Notes: generated by a model from the sequence alone, not told the origin. DNA of 64,000 nt from Streptomyces mexicanus (GCF_902506575.1 NZ_LR732544.1:658269-722268); one strand, 5' to 3'; shown: positions 21,428 through 32,544, counted from the first letter of the stretch. A program made the numbers and translations.

Positions 21428-21565
21428 ATGGGTGATCATGTGCATGTGCGACTCAGCCAGGGGCTGAGCGTGTCCGAAGAGGGTGAACTGATCGAGTACT
21501 CGCGCTGCCGGTGCGGTGCCACCTTCACCAAGGTGTTTGAGGCCGACGGTGGAGAGCCGGAGTAG
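21428..21565 (+). CDS. Small CxC-containing protein
   Basis: 45 residues from ATG with AAGGAAAG upstream. An acidic N-terminal half leads to SRCRCGATF, then an acidic tail. It could be a mini zinc knuckle. Not recognised. Confidence 0.45.
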   Translation: MGDHVHVRLSQGLSVSEEGELIEYSRCRCGATFTKVFEADGGEPE

Positions 21566-21794
21566 CCGGGCTGGTCGTCCTGACTCGCGCATGCGTAGAC
21601 GGATGCAGTCCGCGGCCCCCGCGCTCTGGCGTCGGGGCCGCGTCAGGTTCCCCAGGCGTACGAGGTCCTGATAACGCCCGGGCGGTCAGGGCCTTCGATG
21701 CTGCCGGGCGCCGTCGCTTGCCCTGCCGGCTGATGGACTCGTGGGGCTGCCGGACCGGGTCCCAATCCCAGCGCGAAAGCACGGGCGAGCGTGC

Positions 21795-21977
21795 TCATCG
21801 CGCGGTCAGCCGGCGGACCGGGGAGAGCGGCGGGCGAGGACCGCCCACTCCTCGTCCGGCGGTCTGCCAGCGCGCGGCGAGAGCAGTGAAGATCGGTTCC
21901 AGTTCGGGACGGGAGACCGTTTCGCTTGCGCCGCGCCGGACGCCGATGACGGGCGTGAGCCGCATGGTCGTGGTCAC
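21795..21977 (-). CDS. Possible small protein
   Basis: 60 residues from GTG. The sequence (MTTTMRLTPVIGVRRGASE, then RPELEPIFTALAARWQ) looks protein-like in its first 45 residues and then becomes low-complexity. No clear ribosome site; it may be a remnant. Confidence 0.3.
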   Translation of the reverse strand: MTTTMRLTPVIGVRRGASETVSRPELEPIFTALAARWQTAGRGVGGPRPPLSPVRRLTAR

Positions 21978-22175
21978 GTCATGCTCAACGCGTTGTGCGG
22001 CATCCGGGTCACCCACGGACGCGGTCGACTTCACCAACGGCGGTGCGGGCCCGGTCGGCACCTGAACCGGCGTGCACCGCGGCCGCATGGAAATACACCG
22101 GTGTCAGCGGCACTGCCTGGGCGGTGTCGCCTTTGTGACGGCAGTCAATGTCAGTGGTATGCGAGGTGCAGGACG

Positions 22176-23276
22176 ATGGCCTGGGTGTCTGCTCTCCTGT
22201 CGGCTGCCGACCACGGCGGTGACCGGGCAGCGCAGATCGCCGCGTGCCTGCGCCGTTGGAAGGTCCCCGCTACGGATGGGGCCGACGGTGATCGGGGCCG
22301 CATCCTGCTGGAGTCACGGCCAGCTTGGTACATCCAGGGCGAGGCAGCCGACCTCGGTTCGGTGACGGTGGGGTCGGGTGAACCGGTCGTGCTGCTGCAC
22401 GGTCTGAGATGCCACCGGCAGACCTGGGACCCGGTCATCCCGCTGCTGACCGAGCGCAGGGAGATCATCGCGGTGGATCTGCCGGGCTTCGGGCAGTCCC
22501 CGGACCTCGATCCCGGCGTTCCCCGCGCCCTGGAGACGGCCATGCTGTGGTTGGGCTCGATCTTCACGGCCCTGGGCGTCGAGCGGCCACACGTGGTGGG
22601 CCACTCGCTGGGTGGGCTGATCGCTCTGCGTCTGGGGCAGGCCCATCTCGCCCACAGCGTGACCGCGCTGGCCCCGGCCGGGTTCTGGACACCTGCAGAG
22701 CGCCGCTACACCTACGCCGTGCTGCACGCCACCCACTACGGTGTGCGCCTGCTGCCCGGGTCGGCACTGGAGGCTCTGGTGGGCACCGCCCCTGCCCGTG
22801 CCGTGCTGACCGGCACCCTGTACGGCCGCTCGCAGGCACGTCCGCCGCAGGCTGTGGCTGCGGCCCTGCGAACCTTGCAGCACACACCGGCCGTCAAGGC
22901 CACGCTGCGAGCCGGGCGCGCACCCGGCCTGTTCACGGGCGGCATCCCCGACGTACCGGTCACCATCGCCTGGGGCACCCGCGACCGCATCCTGCCACCG
23001 CGGCAGGCGGCCCGGGCCCGCGCCTTGATCCCTCAGGCACGGCTGGTACCGCTGCCCGGCTGCGGACATGTGCCCATGCTGGACGCGCCCGAACTGATCG
23101 CCCACACCATCCTCCAAGCCACTCAGCCCGGCAGCCACAGCCGTCGTCCCGGCAGGCGTGACGCTGACTCACCTGGTCGCGCGAGGCAGTCGGGGCGACG
23201 CCGACATCCAGATGCACGCCGGGCAGTTTCCGGCCGGCACGGTGGCGGACCGCGAGGTGAAAGGGCGGTCGGCTGA
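22176..23276 (+). CDS. Alpha/beta-fold hydrolase
   Basis: About 366 residues from ATG 22176 (the frame is open further upstream). Typical alpha/beta hydrolase: VVLLHGLRCHRQTW oxyanion segment, VDLPGFGQS, nucleophile elbow GHSLGG, an Asp-bearing segment near WGTRDRILP, and the catalytic His in PGCGHVPMLD. The ~45 Arg/Pro-rich residues after the catalytic His look like read-through beyond the ancestral end. The substrate cannot be told. It stands alone inside the stress island, a second hydrolase being at 29,026. Confidence 0.85.
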   Translation: MAWVSALLSAADHGGDRAAQIAACLRRWKVPATDGADGDRGRILLESRPAWYIQGEAADLGSVTVGSGEPVVLLHGLRCHRQTWDPVIPLLTERREIIAVDLPGFGQSPDLDPGVPRALETAMLWLGSIFTALGVERPHVVGHSLGGLIALRLGQAHLAHSVTALAPAGFWTPAERRYTYAVLHATHYGVRLLPGSALEALVGTAPARAVLTGTLYGRSQARPPQAVAAALRTLQHTPAVKATLRAGRAPGLFTGGIPDVPVTIAWGTRDRILPPRQAARARALIPQARLVPLPGCGHVPMLDAPELIAHTILQATQPGSHSRRPGRRDADSPGRARQSGRRRHPDARRAVSGRHGGGPRGERAVG

Positions 23277-23428
23277 TGCGGCGAAGGTGCCGACCGCCCT
23301 TGCGATTGCCCATCCTCGGCCTTGGGGAGAGGATCGGCGCTCGGGTGCCACTGCGGATGAGCACAGGGGTGCCGACGCACCGGGCTCGGCCGCTTCGGTG
23401 ATCATTGCGGCACGTGCGTGACGCGGCG

Positions 23429-23560
23429 CTAGGTGTGCTGTTCGGGCAGGTTGGTGACGCGGCTGGCTGGTGTTTGGCCGTCGATGCCGGTGTGGGGTCG
23501 GTGGTAGTTGTACCAGTCCAGCCAGTCGGGAAACGCAGCCTGCCGGTCGGCGTCAGCGGG
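23429..23560 (-). pseudogene. IS481-type transposase C-terminal remnant
   Basis: It encodes FPDWLDWYNYHRPHTGIDG then RVTNLPEQHT and a stop, the typical end of IS481/IS3-like DDE transposases. No upstream domain remains. Confidence 0.8.
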
Positions 23561-23579
23561 GCATTACGGTGGGACACGA

Positions 23580-23690
23580 GGGCCTCCTGGGCATCGGTGC
23601 AGACTTCGCAATCCACACCGAAACCAGAAGGCCCTCACCCGTTCAAGCACCCAGCACGCGTGTCACCAACGTCCCGGGACAGCACAGCTA
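23580..23690 (+). pseudogene. Second IS481-type tail, opposite strand
   Basis: It ends STRVTNVPGQHS-stop, matching the transposase C-terminus motif. Only this tail is recognisable. Its stop codon abuts the MITE. Confidence 0.55.
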
Positions 23691-23865
23691 GGGCGTGTTT
23701 CGAAAGTAGCGTCGTCCGCCCGGAGGGCGGGGCCCGCGGCGTCTGGCGCGGTGCATCGCAAGGCGGAGGGTCGTCCGCGTACTGGGCGTACGCGGACGAG
23801 CCCGACAACGCGGCGAGGTGCCGTGCCAGGCGTCGCGGGCCAGGCGGGACTTTCGAAACACGCCC
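23691..23865. mobile_element. 175-bp MITE with perfect terminal inverted repeats
   Basis: Ends GGGCGTGTTTCGAAAGT and ACTTTCGAAACACGCCC are perfect inverted repeats. The flanking GCTA/TAGC is also symmetric, consistent with TA target duplication. An internal palindrome (GTCCGCGTAC/GTACGCGGAC) sits in the middle. There is no coding capacity, so it would be mobilised in trans by an IS5- or IS630-like transposase. Confidence 0.85.
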
Positions 23866-23881
23866 TAGCAGAAAGCAGGGG

Positions 23882-24217
23882 CTACTCGATGGTGGCGAGT
23901 GCATCGATGCTGGCACGCTGCAGCGTGCGCTGGATGGTGCGCCGTGCACCGCGCACCCGGACCGTGGTGGTCGCCGGAATGCGGGTGGCCGCTCGCAGGA
24001 GAGCATAGGCGCAGGCCAAGTCCATGCTGGCAAGGTCGCTCATGTCCAGCACCCACTCGCGGACCTGAGAAAGACGCACGTCGAGGAGCTGCTGCTCCAC
24101 GTCCAGCACGCGGTCCGCACCCAGCTCACCTGCAAAGCGCAGGATGGCGCAGCCGTCCGCGTCCATGACGCTCACCGGGCCGCGCGAACCGGTGTCGGGA
24201 TCCGGATGGGGTTTCAC
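23882..24217 (-). CDS. Divergent STAS-domain protein
   Basis: 111 residues from GTG with GGAGG at 5 bases. It contains STAS-like strands: CAILRFAGELGADRVLD, REWVLDMSDLASMDLACAY, then ATTTVRVRGARRTI. At the phosphosite position the sequence is MDLAC, with no serine. It is probably a partner-switching adaptor or a diverged antagonist. The MITE lies just downstream of its stop. Confidence 0.7.
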   Translation of the reverse strand: MKPHPDPDTGSRGPVSVMDADGCAILRFAGELGADRVLDVEQQLLDVRLSQVREWVLDMSDLASMDLACAYALLRAATRIPATTTVRVRGARRTIQRTLQRASIDALATIE

Positions 24218-24490
24218 AACGGCCTCCGCACCGGGGAGTTCCTCGCTCGATTATCCCTGCCGAAGGGGCCCGATTCGAGGGCACGAGTACGTCACTGCCG
24301 CATTACCACCGACCACCGACAGCTGCGCAGCCGCCAAGTCCAGTGCAGATCCAGCAATCAAGATTGGTGGATCTGACTGATCGGGCCAGTGCCCGGACGC
24401 CTCCATTTCGGTAGATATGGCGCGCCAGCGCCTGAGATACAGTTCGGCCCCGGGCTTGGGCGCCGGGGCCTGGAGAAGCTGGTCGCTTGC

Positions 24491-24913
24491 TCAGCTGCCG
24501 AGTTCCTTGCGGTCGCTGCCGCCGCTGATCGCGATCTTGCGGGGCTTTGCCTGCTCGGCGACCGGGATCTGCAGCTTGAGAACGCCGGCCTCATAGGAGG
24601 CTTCGATGCGCTCGGTGTCGAGGGTGTCGCCGAGGAACAGCTGGCGGCTGAACGTTCCCGCTGGCCGCTCGGTGATCACCGTGTCGGTGCCCTCGCCGTA
24701 CGCCGGCTTGCGTTCAGCCTTGACGGTCAGGACGTTGCGCTCGACATCGAGGTCGATGGACTCCGGGTTCACGCCCGGCAGGTCCAGCTCCACGACGAAC
24801 GTGTCGCCCTCACGCCAGGCGTCCATCGGCATGCCGGCCGGGTGCGCGGCCGTGCCCCAGACCCGCTCGACGAGCCGGTCAAGCTCACGGAAGGGATCCG
24901 TACGCATCAGCAT
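24491..24913 (-). CDS. hsp20: Small heat shock protein Hsp20
   Basis: 140 residues from ATG 24913 with AAGGAGGGATG upstream. The alpha-crystallin domain (about 30-130) holds [20 protein letters not shown], the conserved [12 protein letters not shown] and [18 protein letters not shown], and a short C-terminal tail follows. It is an ATP-independent holdase that binds unfolding proteins for DnaK/ClpB. A HAIR-like palindrome lies 70 bases upstream, pointing to HspR control. It is monocistronic and divergent from the HdeD-side genes. Confidence 0.95.
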   Translation of the reverse strand: MLMRTDPFRELDRLVERVWGTAAHPAGMPMDAWREGDTFVVELDLPGVNPESIDLDVERNVLTVKAERKPAYGEGTDTVITERPAGTFSRQLFLGDTLDTERIEASYEAGVLKLQIPVAEQAKPRKIAISGGSDRKELGS

Positions 24914-24980
24914 GTTTCATCCCTCCTTATGAGGTGATCTCTGCATCCTTCGCTCTACTACTGCTATACCACGCCTCGAT

Positions 24981-25007
24981 AAAGTTGACACCTATCGGCT
25001 CAACTTT
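24981..25007 (-). promoter_or_regulatory. HAIR-like operator upstream of hsp20
   Basis: Perfect palindrome AAAGTTGA-N11-TCAACTTT. The TTGA-N11-TCAA core has the spacing of HspR sites. The 8-bp arms are the longest of the four found here. Confidence 0.7.
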
Positions 25008-25274
25008 TTGGCTTGGCTATGACTGTCGCAGCCAGGTTGTGGTATCGGCGTCCGGGCTGCGGGCGCACCGCGTGCCACCAGTGCGGCTCCAGTCACAGGC
25101 AGCCACACGTCCCGCCGCTGCGCCGCCGGCCCCCACCGCCAGGGCAGAGGCACCACCAAGTCGCCGTCGTCGACTGCAGTCGGGTCACGACACTCACCCC
25201 TTCCAGCGCTCTCCGGCGCACCGCGGGCCCGCCGGCCGCGCCCGCGGTGCGCCGGACGAAACGGAGGACCGTGG
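25008..25274. other. Intergenic, no gene seen
   Basis: Between the hsp20 promoter and the end of the HdeD-like gene. Open frames look random. Confidence 0.4.
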
Positions 25275-25862
25275 TCAGTGGGCCACGCGGGCACCGGACG
25301 CCGATCGCGGCCACGACCGGGCTCCGCCTTCGCTGCGAACCCGGTATTCACGCCAGGCCGCGGCCAGCCAGAGACCACCGGCGATCAGCGCGTACACGCC
25401 GAGAACCAGCGCGATGGCCACCGCACCGACGTCCGGGCGCAGCCACAGCAGCACGCCCGCGACCACGGACACCACGGCCGAGGTCCGCCACAGCCAGGAA
25501 TGCCCCAGCTGATGCCGCATCCGCGTAGCGGCCCACAGTTCCAGGAAGCCTGTGGCAACGGCCCACGCACCGGCCGTGACCACCAGAGCCAGCGCCGTCA
25601 GACCCGGCCACGCCGCGGTCAGGAGACCAGCCACGACGCCCAGCGCACCAGCCCCCGCGCACACCAGAGCAGGACGTCGCTCACGCCGATGCCGCCACGC
25701 CGCTGCGATGAGGACCGCGCCGTCCACCAGCGCGTACGCCCCGAATACCCAGGCCAGAGCCAGCACGGTCAGCTGCGGCCAGGCCAGCGTCAGCACCCCG
25801 AACAGGACCGCCGCACCACCACGGGCCCCCAGCAAGCAGACAGTCTTAACTCTCTCCGTCAT
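25275..25862 (-). CDS. hdeD-like: HdeD-like (DUF308) membrane protein
   Basis: 195 residues with six predicted membrane helices in three hairpins: GGAAVLFGVLTLAWP, LALAWVFGAYALVDGAVLI, ALGVVAGLLTAAWPGLTALA, VVTAGAWAVATGFLELW, VVSVVAGVLLWLRPDVGA and IALVLGVYALIAGGLWLAA. The repeated G-x-L-x-x-W-P turn is the HdeD signature. In Enterobacteria HdeD contributes to acid resistance, and hdeD genes accompany sHSP genes in the locus of heat resistance. Here it lies between two hsp20 genes. The C-terminus is a polar Arg/Ser tail. The start MTERVKTV is well placed. Confidence 0.88.
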   Translation of the reverse strand: MTERVKTVCLLGARGGAAVLFGVLTLAWPQLTVLALAWVFGAYALVDGAVLIAAAWRHRRERRPALVCAGAGALGVVAGLLTAAWPGLTALALVVTAGAWAVATGFLELWAATRMRHQLGHSWLWRTSAVVSVVAGVLLWLRPDVGAVAIALVLGVYALIAGGLWLAAAWREYRVRSEGGARSWPRSASGARVAH

Positions 25863-25950
25863 CAGCCACCTCCCTTCGGACCTTGTGTGCGCCGACCACC
25901 GCCGGCCGAGGCCGTCGGCGCAATCGAACGCTCACAGAGCGTCATAAGCC

Positions 25951-25971
25951 CTTGAGTCAGATGGTGTCAAC
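25951..25971 (+). promoter_or_regulatory. HAIR-like operator upstream of hsp20
   Basis: CTTGA-N11-TCAAC, core TTGA-N11-TCAA, 110 bases upstream of the hsp20 at 26,081 and also upstream of the divergent hdeD-like gene. The first half is the exact HAIR half-site CTTGAGT. Confidence 0.7.
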
Positions 25972-26080
25972 TTCCTCTAGTCTGGACTTGTTAATGATCC
26001 TGCAGTTGAGCTATACGGGTTAACGGTCTCGTTTCCTCGGGCCGCCTGCCGACCCCGTTGACGTGAAGGGAGAAGTGGCC

Positions 26081-26497
26081 ATGCTTGCGCGTACCGGCGC
26101 CCTGGGTGATCTCGACCGGCTCACGCAGCAGCTCTCACAGGCCGCCGCGGGCACCGTCATCCCTGCGGATGCCTGGCGCGATGAGGACGCGCTGTACCTG
26201 CAGTTCGACCTGCCCGGCATGGACCGCTCCAGCGTCGAACTGACCATGGAGCGAAACACGCTGGTGCTGACCGCCGAGCGCCGCTCCCCCATCCCGGCCG
26301 ACGCGCGTCCTGTCCTCACCGAGCGGGCCACCGGACGGTTTATGCGCCGCATGACACTGTCCGATGCGCTGGACGCTGACGCCGCCGAGGCCGCGTACGA
26401 CAACGGCGTCCTAACCTTGCGCATCCCGATGGCCGCACACGCCAAGCCCCGCAAGATCGCCATCTCCGGGGGTATGTCCAAGCAGCTCACGGCTTAA
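26081..26497 (+). CDS. hsp20: Small heat shock protein Hsp20
   Basis: 138 residues from ATG 26081 (AAGGGAG upstream). The alpha-crystallin domain has LYLQFDLPGMDRSSVELTME, GRFMRRMTLSDALDADAAEA and GVLTLRIPMAAHAKPRKI. It is a sibling of the 24,491 gene but diverged, with a shorter, acidic N-terminus. It is the first gene of a probable operon with the small membrane protein and possibly the permease. It acts as a chaperone holdase; HspR control is inferred from the upstream site. Confidence 0.95.
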   Translation: MLARTGALGDLDRLTQQLSQAAAGTVIPADAWRDEDALYLQFDLPGMDRSSVELTMERNTLVLTAERRSPIPADARPVLTERATGRFMRRMTLSDALDADAAEAAYDNGVLTLRIPMAAHAKPRKIAISGGMSKQLTA

Positions 26498-26534
26498 ATC
26501 TGCACATAACCGCGACGTCGAAGGAGGTTGTCCC

Positions 26535-26711
26535 GTGGCCGCCCTGCTGTGGCTGCTCATCCCGCTGATCACTGGTTTCGCCGCGAGCATCTGGGCCTGG
26601 TGCATCGGCCGCCTCCAACCGAGCCCCGACCACGACACCTGGGAAGACCTCGACCGCTACCAGAGGCTGCGGAGCGTGCTGAGCCGCGATGAGCAGTGTG
26701 AGGCCGTTTAA
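26535..26711 (+). CDS. Small single-pass membrane protein
   Basis: 58 residues from GTG with a perfect AAGGAGG. One N-terminal helix ([19 protein letters not shown]), then a polar tail with an acidic patch ([14 protein letters not shown]). It lies 37 bases after hsp20 and is probably cotranscribed. Family unknown; it may dock a stress factor at the membrane. Confidence 0.7.
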   Translation: MAALLWLLIPLITGFAASIWAWCIGRLQPSPDHDTWEDLDRYQRLRSVLSRDEQCEAV

Positions 26712-26862
26712 AGGAGGACGGACCTCTCAGCGGAGATCATTCTTTTCTGAGTCGTCGGCTGCAGCCTGGGTGCGGGTAACCGTGCGAAGAACCCACTGCT
26801 TCCCGCGACGGCGGTGGCACGACGGTCGCCCGGCGCTCCGTCGGACCGCGGAAGGGGATTGC

Positions 26863-28885
<2,023 letters not shown>

Positions 28886-29025
28886 ACCGAGACCCAGCCT
28901 GTCCACTCCAGAGTTTTCCCTCTCTGCCCGGTCGAACGCACGACGCCCAGCGCGTGGACGCCAGATCAGCGGGTACCTCTGAGCACCTGCATCCAGTCCG
29001 CAGATTTCCGCAGGAGGTGAAGTCG

Positions 29026-29682
29026 ATGATCTCCGACCTGGTCATGGTCCCCACCGGCCATGCGACGCTGACAGGCGATCTGGTGGTGCCCAGCCGAGCA
29101 CAGGCGGTGGTGCTCTTCGCGCACGGCAGCGGCAGCTCCCGGCACAGTCCCCGCAACCGCGCCCTCGCCGCCGGCCTGCACAAGGAAGGGCTGGGCACCC
29201 TGCTGCTGGACCTGCTCACCGAACGGGAGGAACGCGGTGGCACCGGCACCGGCCGCCACACTGCCGACATCGACGTGCCGGCCCAGCGTCTCGTGGGCGC
29301 CATCGACTGGCTGGCGAACCATCCCGAAACCAGGGACCTGCCGGTGGGCCTGCTGGGCGCCGGTACCGGGGCGGCTGCGGCGCTGATCGCCGCGGCCGAG
29401 CGGCCGGATCGGGTGTTCGCGGTGGTGTCCCGAGGCGGGCGGCCTGACCTGGCAGGCGATGCCCTGCAACGAGTCGAAGCTCCTGTCCTGCTCATCGTCG
29501 GCGGCAGCAACGAGGCGGCCGTCGACCTCAACCGGGAAGCCGCCCGGAAACTCGCCGGCCCGCACCGCGTGCACGTGGTGCCGGGTGCCTCCCACCTCTT
29601 CCCGGAACCGGGCGCGATGCAAGAGGTCTCCACACTCGCCGGCGACTGGTTTAGGGCCCAGCTGCGCCAGGAGACGAGATGA
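29026..29682 (+). CDS. Dienelactone hydrolase-like alpha/beta hydrolase
   Basis: 218 residues from ATG with GCAGGAGGTG upstream. Core: [17 protein letters not shown], a helical segment, [14 protein letters not shown] at the nucleophile elbow, VLLIVGGSN, and [13 protein letters not shown] with the catalytic His. The elbow reads G-A-G-T-G, where Thr replaces the expected Ser or Cys, so catalysis is doubtful or unusual. This subtype (phosphoribosyltransferase-associated hydrolase) is common in actinobacterial stress clusters. It is read separately from the permease although the frames join. Confidence 0.82.
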   Translation: MISDLVMVPTGHATLTGDLVVPSRAQAVVLFAHGSGSSRHSPRNRALAAGLHKEGLGTLLLDLLTEREERGGTGTGRHTADIDVPAQRLVGAIDWLANHPETRDLPVGLLGAGTGAAAALIAAAERPDRVFAVVSRGGRPDLAGDALQRVEAPVLLIVGGSNEAAVDLNREAARKLAGPHRVHVVPGASHLFPEPGAMQEVSTLAGDWFRAQLRQETR

Positions 29683-29865
29683 GCGATCCGGTTGACGCCA
29701 CACCGCCGGGCCACTGCACCCTGAGCCCGGCCGGGAGGCGTCCCACCCACGAGCCGCTCTCCATCGATGCCGGTACCACGGCGGGTTCGGACAGGGCCGA
29801 CAGGACGGATGCCGCAGCCGTGTTGGTCTCCGCGCAAGCACCATCCGTGCGTGAGGGTATGCGAC

Positions 29866-31203
29866 ATGTGGGGAAAGGACACGCAGGCAGACGGGCGGAT
29901 GCGCCGCAAAGACGGGGCGCTCGCCCGTAAGGCGGTGCGGGAAGCCCTGGTCTCCCTGGCGGGCTTGCTGACGGTGGTGGTGATCAACCCTGCCGGTCAG
30001 GAGATCGGCCGACTGGTGGACGTGATCTGCCGGTGGCGCGGCGAGCGGTACCCACCGGTGGCCGGGCTCGTGGTCAAGGTCGGTCACCGGACCGCCTACG
30101 TGCCCGTCGCGGCGGTCGCCGACCTTTCCCCGGACGGCGTGCGGCTGAACTCGGCCCGTGTGGACCTGCGGGACTTTCAGGTGCGCGACGGCGAGGTCCG
30201 CCTCGCCCATGATGTGCTGGACCACCAACTGGTGGACGTCGACGGGGTCCGCGTGATCCGTGCCTCGGACCTCTATCTGGCGCGCGTGGAGGGGACCTGG
30301 CGTCTGGTGGGCGCCGAGGTCGGGCTGAAGGTTCTGCTGCGGCGCATCGGCCCGCGTCGCCTGCACCGGCGCCCGGCACCGGAGAAGGTGCTGGACTGGG
30401 CGGCCATCCAGGCCCTGGGCGGACCGGAGCGCGAAGGCACCGCAGCGCGGCAAGTGCGGTTGCGCGCCCCGAACAGCGCGCTGAGGACACTGCGCCCGGC
30501 GGAGCTGGCCGACCTGCTGGAGCACCTGGGGCGCGGCGCGGCCAGCGAGTTGCTGGAGATGGTCGAACCCGGGCAGGCGGCGGACGCGCTGGAGGAGATG
30601 CACGCCGCCGAGCTGGAGGCGCTGCTGCGCGAGGCCCCCACCGCACAGGCGGCCCGCCTGCTGGAGAAGATGGAGCCGGACGAGGCCAGTGAGGCGCTGC
30701 GCGACGTGCCGGATGCGGAGCGGGAGCGGTTGCTGGGCGCGATGCGTCCCGAACAGGCCGGCCGGCTGCGCACACTGCTGGGCTACGCCGAGGGCACGGC
30801 TGGTGCGCTGATGACGTCGCTGCTGGTCACCGCCAGCGCTGACCGGTCGGTGGCGGATGTGGTGCTCGAGCTTCGCGGGCAGGCCGAGCACGCCGCCGAC
30901 CTGGACGCCGTGTGCGTCCTCGACGGTGAGGGCGCACTGGTGGACGACGTGCCGGTGGTGCAGCTGCTGCTGGCCGAACCCGGGACCCAGATGGGTGAAC
31001 TCGTTCAGGAACCGGGCCCGGTGACCGTCACCCCGGACGCGCCGCTGAGCGAGGTGGTCGAGCGGCTGACCGACACCCGCCGTCATTCCGTGGTCGTCGT
31101 GGACGACCAGCACCGGCCCGTCGGCCGGATCCTCGCCGACGACCTGGTGGACGCCCTGGTACCCGAACGCGGCCGGTTCCGCGTGTTCCGCCTCCTCCCC
31201 TGA
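29866..31203 (+). CDS. PRC-barrel/MgtE_N/CBS-domain protein without membrane part
   Basis: About 445 residues. The N-terminal ~180 residues include a PRC-barrel-like region (NPAGQEIGRLVDVICRW). The middle has MgtE N-terminal helical repeats (LRPAELADLLEHLGRGAASE, LLEKMEPDEASEALRDV). Two CBS motifs follow (about 310-440, ending VGRILADDLVDALV). There is no transmembrane channel domain, unlike real MgtE magnesium channels, so it is probably a cytosolic sensor or regulator. It lies 48 bases before the NRAMP-like transporter, as is often seen in actinobacteria. The start is uncertain (ATG 29899 is an alternative). Confidence 0.85.
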   Translation: MWGKDTQADGRMRRKDGALARKAVREALVSLAGLLTVVVINPAGQEIGRLVDVICRWRGERYPPVAGLVVKVGHRTAYVPVAAVADLSPDGVRLNSARVDLRDFQVRDGEVRLAHDVLDHQLVDVDGVRVIRASDLYLARVEGTWRLVGAEVGLKVLLRRIGPRRLHRRPAPEKVLDWAAIQALGGPEREGTAARQVRLRAPNSALRTLRPAELADLLEHLGRGAASELLEMVEPGQAADALEEMHAAELEALLREAPTAQAARLLEKMEPDEASEALRDVPDAERERLLGAMRPEQAGRLRTLLGYAEGTAGALMTSLLVTASADRSVADVVLELRGQAEHAADLDAVCVLDGEGALVDDVPVVQLLLAEPGTQMGELVQEPGPVTVTPDAPLSEVVERLTDTRRHSVVVVDDQHRPVGRILADDLVDALVPERGRFRVFRLLP

Positions 31204-31251
31204 CCGAACGGCCCCTAGCTGCCCATGCGTGCGAGACGAAAGGCCACGGAC

Positions 31252-32544
31252 ATGGAGCGGAACTCCACCACGGCGCCAACCGCCCCCGACGCACCGGCCG
31301 CGGCTGCGCCGCGCTTCAGGCGACGCCTGGTCACCGCCCTGGCCGTCGCCGGCCCCGGCCTGATCGCCGCCAACGCCGGCAACGACGCGGGCGGGATCGC
31401 CACCTACGCCTCTGCCGGAGCCCAGTACGGCTACCGCACCCTGTTCTTCATGCTCCTGGTCACCGTCGCGCTGGTGGTGGTGCAGGAGATGTGCGCCCGG
31501 CTCGGGGCCTACACCGGTGTCGGGCTCGGCGGACTGATCCGCGAGCAGTTCTCCGTCCGAGTCTCCGCCTTCGCCCTGCTGTGCCTGATCACCGCCAACC
31601 TGGGCCTGGTCGTGTCCGAGTTCGCCGGACTCGGCGCCGCCCTCGAACTGCTCGGCCTCTCCCGGTACATCGCGGTACCGCTGGCTGCGGCGGGCGTGTG
31701 GGCGTTGGTGGTCTTCGGCTCCTACCGGTACGCGGAGAAGATCTTCCTGGTGCTGTCGCTGGCGTTCTTCACCTACCCCCTCGCCGCCGTCCTGGCCCAC
31801 CCCGACTGGGGGCAGGCCGGGGCCCAGCTGGCTTGGCCGCACTTCCTGGCCGGCAAGGACTTCCTGCTGCTCGGCGTGGCGCTGATCGGCACCACGATCA
31901 CCCCGTACATGCAGTTCTACGTTGCCGCGGCCGTCGCCGACCGCGGCATCGGTCCGGCCGAATACCCCCGGGAGAAGGCCGACACCATCGCCGGGTCCCT
32001 CTTCGCCAACCTCATCAGCATGTTCATCATCACCGCCACGGCAGCCGCAATCACCGCCCGGGTACCACTGGGCTCCGCCGCGCAGGCCGCCTCGGCACTG
32101 AAACCGGTCGCGGGCCGCTTCGCCGAACAGCTTTTCGGGCTCGGGCTCCTTGGCGCCTCAGCCCTGGCGGCCGCCGTGGTCCCCCTGTCCACGTCCTACG
32201 CCGTCGCCGAAGCCGTCGGCGTGGAAAGCTCCGTCTCCCGCCGCTTCCGCGAAGCACCTCTGTTCCTCGGGCTGTTCACGGTCCAGGTGTTCATCGGGGC
32301 CGCTATCGCCGTGACCCCCGGCAACCTGATCCAGCTCCTGGTGCGCACGCAGGTCCTCAACGGCTTGATCACCCCGATCCTGCTCACCTACGTTCTGATC
32401 CTGGCCAACCGCCGAAGCGTCCTGGGAGAAGCCGCCAACGGCCTCGTCTTCCGCACCGTGGCCACCATGTGCGTGGCCGCCATCGCCCTGCTGTCGGCCG
32501 TCGTTCTTGTGCAGACCCTCCTCGGCTGGGTCGGCATCAGATAG
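31252..32544 (+). CDS. NRAMP-like divalent metal transporter, non-canonical
   Basis: 430 residues, about 11 membrane helices. The first helix reads GPGLIAANAGNDAGGIATYA, so the canonical metal-binding DPGN of NRAMP is replaced by NAGN. The helix-6 MPHN motif is also replaced, by TPYMQ. The fold is NRAMP/NRMT-like, but the substrate may not be Mn2+ or Fe2+; Mg2+ is a possibility given the MgtE_N/CBS neighbour. Start ATG 31252 or 31225. Followed by the RsbW-like gene. Confidence 0.87.
   Translation: MERNSTTAPTAPDAPAAAAPRFRRRLVTALAVAGPGLIAANAGNDAGGIATYASAGAQYGYRTLFFMLLVTVALVVVQEMCARLGAYTGVGLGGLIREQFSVRVSAFALLCLITANLGLVVSEFAGLGAALELLGLSRYIAVPLAAAGVWALVVFGSYRYAEKIFLVLSLAFFTYPLAAVLAHPDWGQAGAQLAWPHFLAGKDFLLLGVALIGTTITPYMQFYVAAAVADRGIGPAEYPREKADTIAGSLFANLISMFIITATAAAITARVPLGSAAQAASALKPVAGRFAEQLFGLGLLGASALAAAVVPLSTSYAVAEAVGVESSVSRRFREAPLFLGLFTVQVFIGAAIAVTPGNLIQLLVRTQVLNGLITPILLTYVLILANRRSVLGEAANGLVFRTVATMCVAAIALLSAVVLVQTLLGWVGIR

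Noticed and set aside
26006..26024. Second HAIR-like site near hsp20
   Set aside because: TTGA-N11-TAAC matches only half of the palindrome.
28966..31842. 958-codon minus frame
   Set aside because: Antisense to the hydrolase, MgtE_N/CBS and NRAMP-like genes; low-complexity Gln/His/Gly translation.
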